Assembly: GCA_030620925.1 (NCBI GenBank)
Contig: JAUXIQ010000085.1
Location: forward strand, 1-7,620
Source: Nitrospinota bacterium
GTDB taxonomy: Bacteria; JAUXIQ01
DNA: 7,620 nt
Direction of reading: 5' to 3'
This document shows positions 6,017-7,620 of this stretch, piece after piece. The position numbers and the translations under genes are program-made. Below the pieces are notes generated by a model. The model did not search any database. It saw only the letters and a list, made by a program, of their open reading frames with translations, and was not told the DNA's origin. Positions within the stretch are counted from its first letter, which is position 1, and every line of letters starts with the position of its first letter.

Positions 6017-7620
6017 ATGGAAAAATTGACCCATAGCGAAAAGATAGGCCGAGAGCTTGCCCGCAGGATCAAAGGCGAGGCGCTGTTCGACGAATTTTCC
6101 CGAACCCTCTACAGCACCGCCGCCTGCATATACCAGGTGAAGCCGCTGGGAGTCGTGCTGCCCCGCGACAGGGACGACCTGCTGGAGGTGGTTGACTTCG
6201 CCCGCCGGGAGGGCATCCCCCTCACCGCCCGGGGTGCCGGTTCCGGCCTCTCCGGCCAGTCCATCGGGCCGGGCATCATCGTGGACTTCTCCCGCCACAT
6301 GAACCGCCTCCTGGAGATAAGCGCCGAGGAATCCCGTGTCCGCTTCGAGCCGGGCCTGGTATGCGGGGTGCTGAACCTGGCGCTTGGGAAACAGGGCGAT
6401 TTCTTCCCCCCCGATCCATCCACGTCGGATTACTGCACTCTGGGGGGTATGCTGGGCAACAACTCCTCCGGAGCCCATTCGGTCAAGTACGGCAACACCA
6501 TAGACTACGTTCAAGCCATAGAAGTAGTCCTCTCCGACGGCACTCTCCTCACCCTGGAAGAAGGCAAAGATTCAGAGGGCGCCGGGAAAGGCATCTACAC
6601 GCAGCTTACAAGGATCATCGAGGGAAACAGGGAGATAATAGAAGCCGCCTACCCGGACCTGCCCAAAAACTGCAGCGGCTACCCCCTGGACAGAGTGGAA
6701 GAAGAGGGGAGCTTCAACCTGGCCAGGCTTTTTATAGGCTCGGAAGGCACGCTGGGTTTCATCACTTCCGCCACCCTGAAGGTCATAAAACGCCCCCCAT
6801 TCCGGTCCCTGGCATTCTTCTATTTCGACAGCCTGGAGAAAGCGGGAGAGGCCGTAATGAAGACGCTGGAGCTCGGGCCCAGCATGCTGGAAATCATGGA
6901 CCGCCGCTGCCTGGAAAAAAGCCGCGAAGCGAGGCCCGACCTGGAGCGCTTCTTGCCCGAAGGAGTCGAGGCGCAACTGCTCGTGGAGTTCGATGGCAGC
7001 GACCGCTCCGCGCCGGCGGGCGATATGGAGACACTATCCGAGCTCCTGTGCGTGAAACATAAGCTGGCCACCGGCATGGACAGAGCTGAAAAACCGGAGG
7101 AGCAGCAGACATTACTGGATGTACGCAAGGCCATGCTCCCCATCCTGAACCGGCTCAGGGGGCCCAGACGGGTAGCCTCGTTCATCGAGGACGCAGCCGT
7201 TCCCCCCCAACGGCTACCGGAATATATAACCAGTCTATACGAAATCCTGGACAGAAACGGGGCCGAGGCGGCCCTGTTCGGGCACGCCGGGCAGGGAAAC
7301 CTGCATACCAGGCCGCTTCTGAACTTAAAGGAGGAAGCCGACATCGCAAGAATGCAGTCCATATCCAGGGAAGTCCACAGTCTGGTCATTTCCCTGGGAG
7401 GGACGGTGAGCGGCGAACACGGAGACGGCATGGTGCGCTCTGAATACCTGCCCCAGCAGTACGGCCCTGCTTATCAGCTCATGCGGGAGGTGAAGGGAAT
7501 CCTCGATCCTCCCGGCATCATGAACCCGGGGAAGATAATAGACGTCCCCCAAGGCAACATGATAAGAAACCTTCGATACGGGCCGGAATCCGAAATTTCC
7601 AACACCGATACCATTTTGCA
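6017..7620 (+). CDS. FAD-linked 2-hydroxyacid oxidoreductase (GlcD / D-lactate dehydrogenase type), cut at the right edge
   Basis: The frame is open from ATG 6017 to the window end (534 codons plus two bases). The flavoenzyme domain oxidises a D-2-hydroxy acid to the 2-oxo acid. FAD-binding parts: ARGAGSGLSGQSIGPGIIVD (71-90), LGGMLGNNSSGAHSVKYG (142-159) and RLFIGSEGTLGFIT (237-250). In the C-terminal half, GHAGQGNLH (422-430) and SGEHGDGM (465-472) place His423, His430 and Glu467 as metal ligands and His468 as catalytic base, matching the pattern of D-2-hydroxyglutarate and D-lactate dehydrogenases. An N-terminal LYSTAACIYQVKPLGVVLP (31-49) and the terminal LRYGP (519-523) are hallmarks of the long form, where a 4Fe-4S CCG-domain part follows and the total is near 950-1000 residues; the Fe-S half is thus expected beyond the edge. 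An in-frame stop at 5999 leaves 6017 as the only reasonable start, yet it has no Shine-Dalgarno sequence. Confidence 0.92.
   Translation, partial: MEKLTHSEKIGRELARRIKGEALFDEFSRTLYSTAACIYQVKPLGVVLPRDRDDLLEVVDFARREGIPLTARGAGSGLSGQSIGPGIIVDFSRHMNRLLEISAEESRVRFEPGLVCGVLNLALGKQGDFFPPDPSTSDYCTLGGMLGNNSSGAHSVKYGNTIDYVQAIEVVLSDGTLLTLEEGKDSEGAGKGIYTQLTRIIEGNREIIEAAYPDLPKNCSGYPLDRVEEEGSFNLARLFIGSEGTLGFITSATLKVIKRPPFRSLAFFYFDSLEKAGEAVMKTLELGPSMLEIMDRRCLEKSREARPDLERFLPEGVEAQLLVEFDGSDRSAPAGDMETLSELLCVKHKLATGMDRAEKPEEQQTLLDVRKAMLPILNRLRGPRRVASFIEDAAVPPQRLPEYITSLYEILDRNGAEAALFGHAGQGNLHTRPLLNLKEEADIARMQSISREVHSLVISLGGTVSGEHGDGMVRSEYLPQQYGPAYQLMREVKGILDPPGIMNPGKIIDVPQGNMIRNLRYGPESEISNTDTIL

Noticed and set aside
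5960-7431. Long minus-strand frames (5960-6514, 6572-6976, 6820-7431) and the plus frame 6361-7062
   Set aside because: All lie inside the FAD oxidase, which has continuous family motifs in its own frame; the others are GC-rich shadow frames with low-complexity Arg/Gly/Ser/Pro composition.

Overview
The window holds five complete or nearly complete protein genes and two genes cut by its edges, laid out as two divergent pairs that converge in the middle. From left to right: the first codons of a membrane protein running off the left edge (minus), a complete paralogue of it (minus), a phenylacetate-CoA ligase-like adenylate-forming enzyme (minus), an MhpD-type 2-oxo-enoate hydratase/decarboxylase (plus), an uncharacterised radical SAM enzyme (minus), a class I/II PLP aminotransferase (plus), and a large FAD-dependent 2-hydroxyacid oxidoreductase running off the right edge (plus). 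No rRNA, tRNA, CRISPR array, insertion sequence or phage gene was seen.

The organism is a bacterium of moderately high GC with long purine-rich Shine-Dalgarno sequences (AAGGAGG, GGAGGAGGG, GGGAGGG, AAAGGAG) before most genes and sigma-70-like promoters in the gaps. A radical SAM enzyme and a GlcD-like oxidase of the type usually fused to Fe-S domains fit an anaerobe, for example a clostridial or deep actinobacterial lineage. This is an inference; no marker gene here fixes the taxonomy.

Left part (1-2449, minus strand): the two membrane proteins are tandem copies recognisable from a shared N-terminal block, and the upper copy carries the PG-x-YVL-x-EA-x-S-x-L-x-RG signature of the YciC/GDPD-membrane-domain type family. 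The CoA-ligase-like gene lies about 210 bases upstream of them and has a strong promoter of its own.

Middle (2450-3521): the 193-base divergent gap between the CoA ligase and the hydratase is dense in signals: a TTGACT-N17-TATCAT promoter facing left, a weaker one facing right, a GCATAA-N5-TTATGC inverted repeat over the rightward -10, and a perfect 10-bp inverted repeat just before the hydratase ribosome binding site. It is the best candidate regulatory region in the window. The 90-base convergent gap 3432-3521 has only a short hairpin.

Right part (3522-7620): the radical SAM gene and the aminotransferase are divergent over 170 bases with a perfect TATAAT. The aminotransferase is followed after 93 bases by the oxidase, which has its own candidate promoter and no visible Shine-Dalgarno sequence. 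Taken together the enzymes (2-oxo acid formation by transamination, 2-hydroxy acid oxidation, CoA activation of an aryl or carboxylic acid, 2-oxo-enoate hydration or decarboxylation) would suit catabolism of amino or aromatic acids. They are not one operon, so a common pathway is only a hypothesis. I found no clear previously undescribed system.
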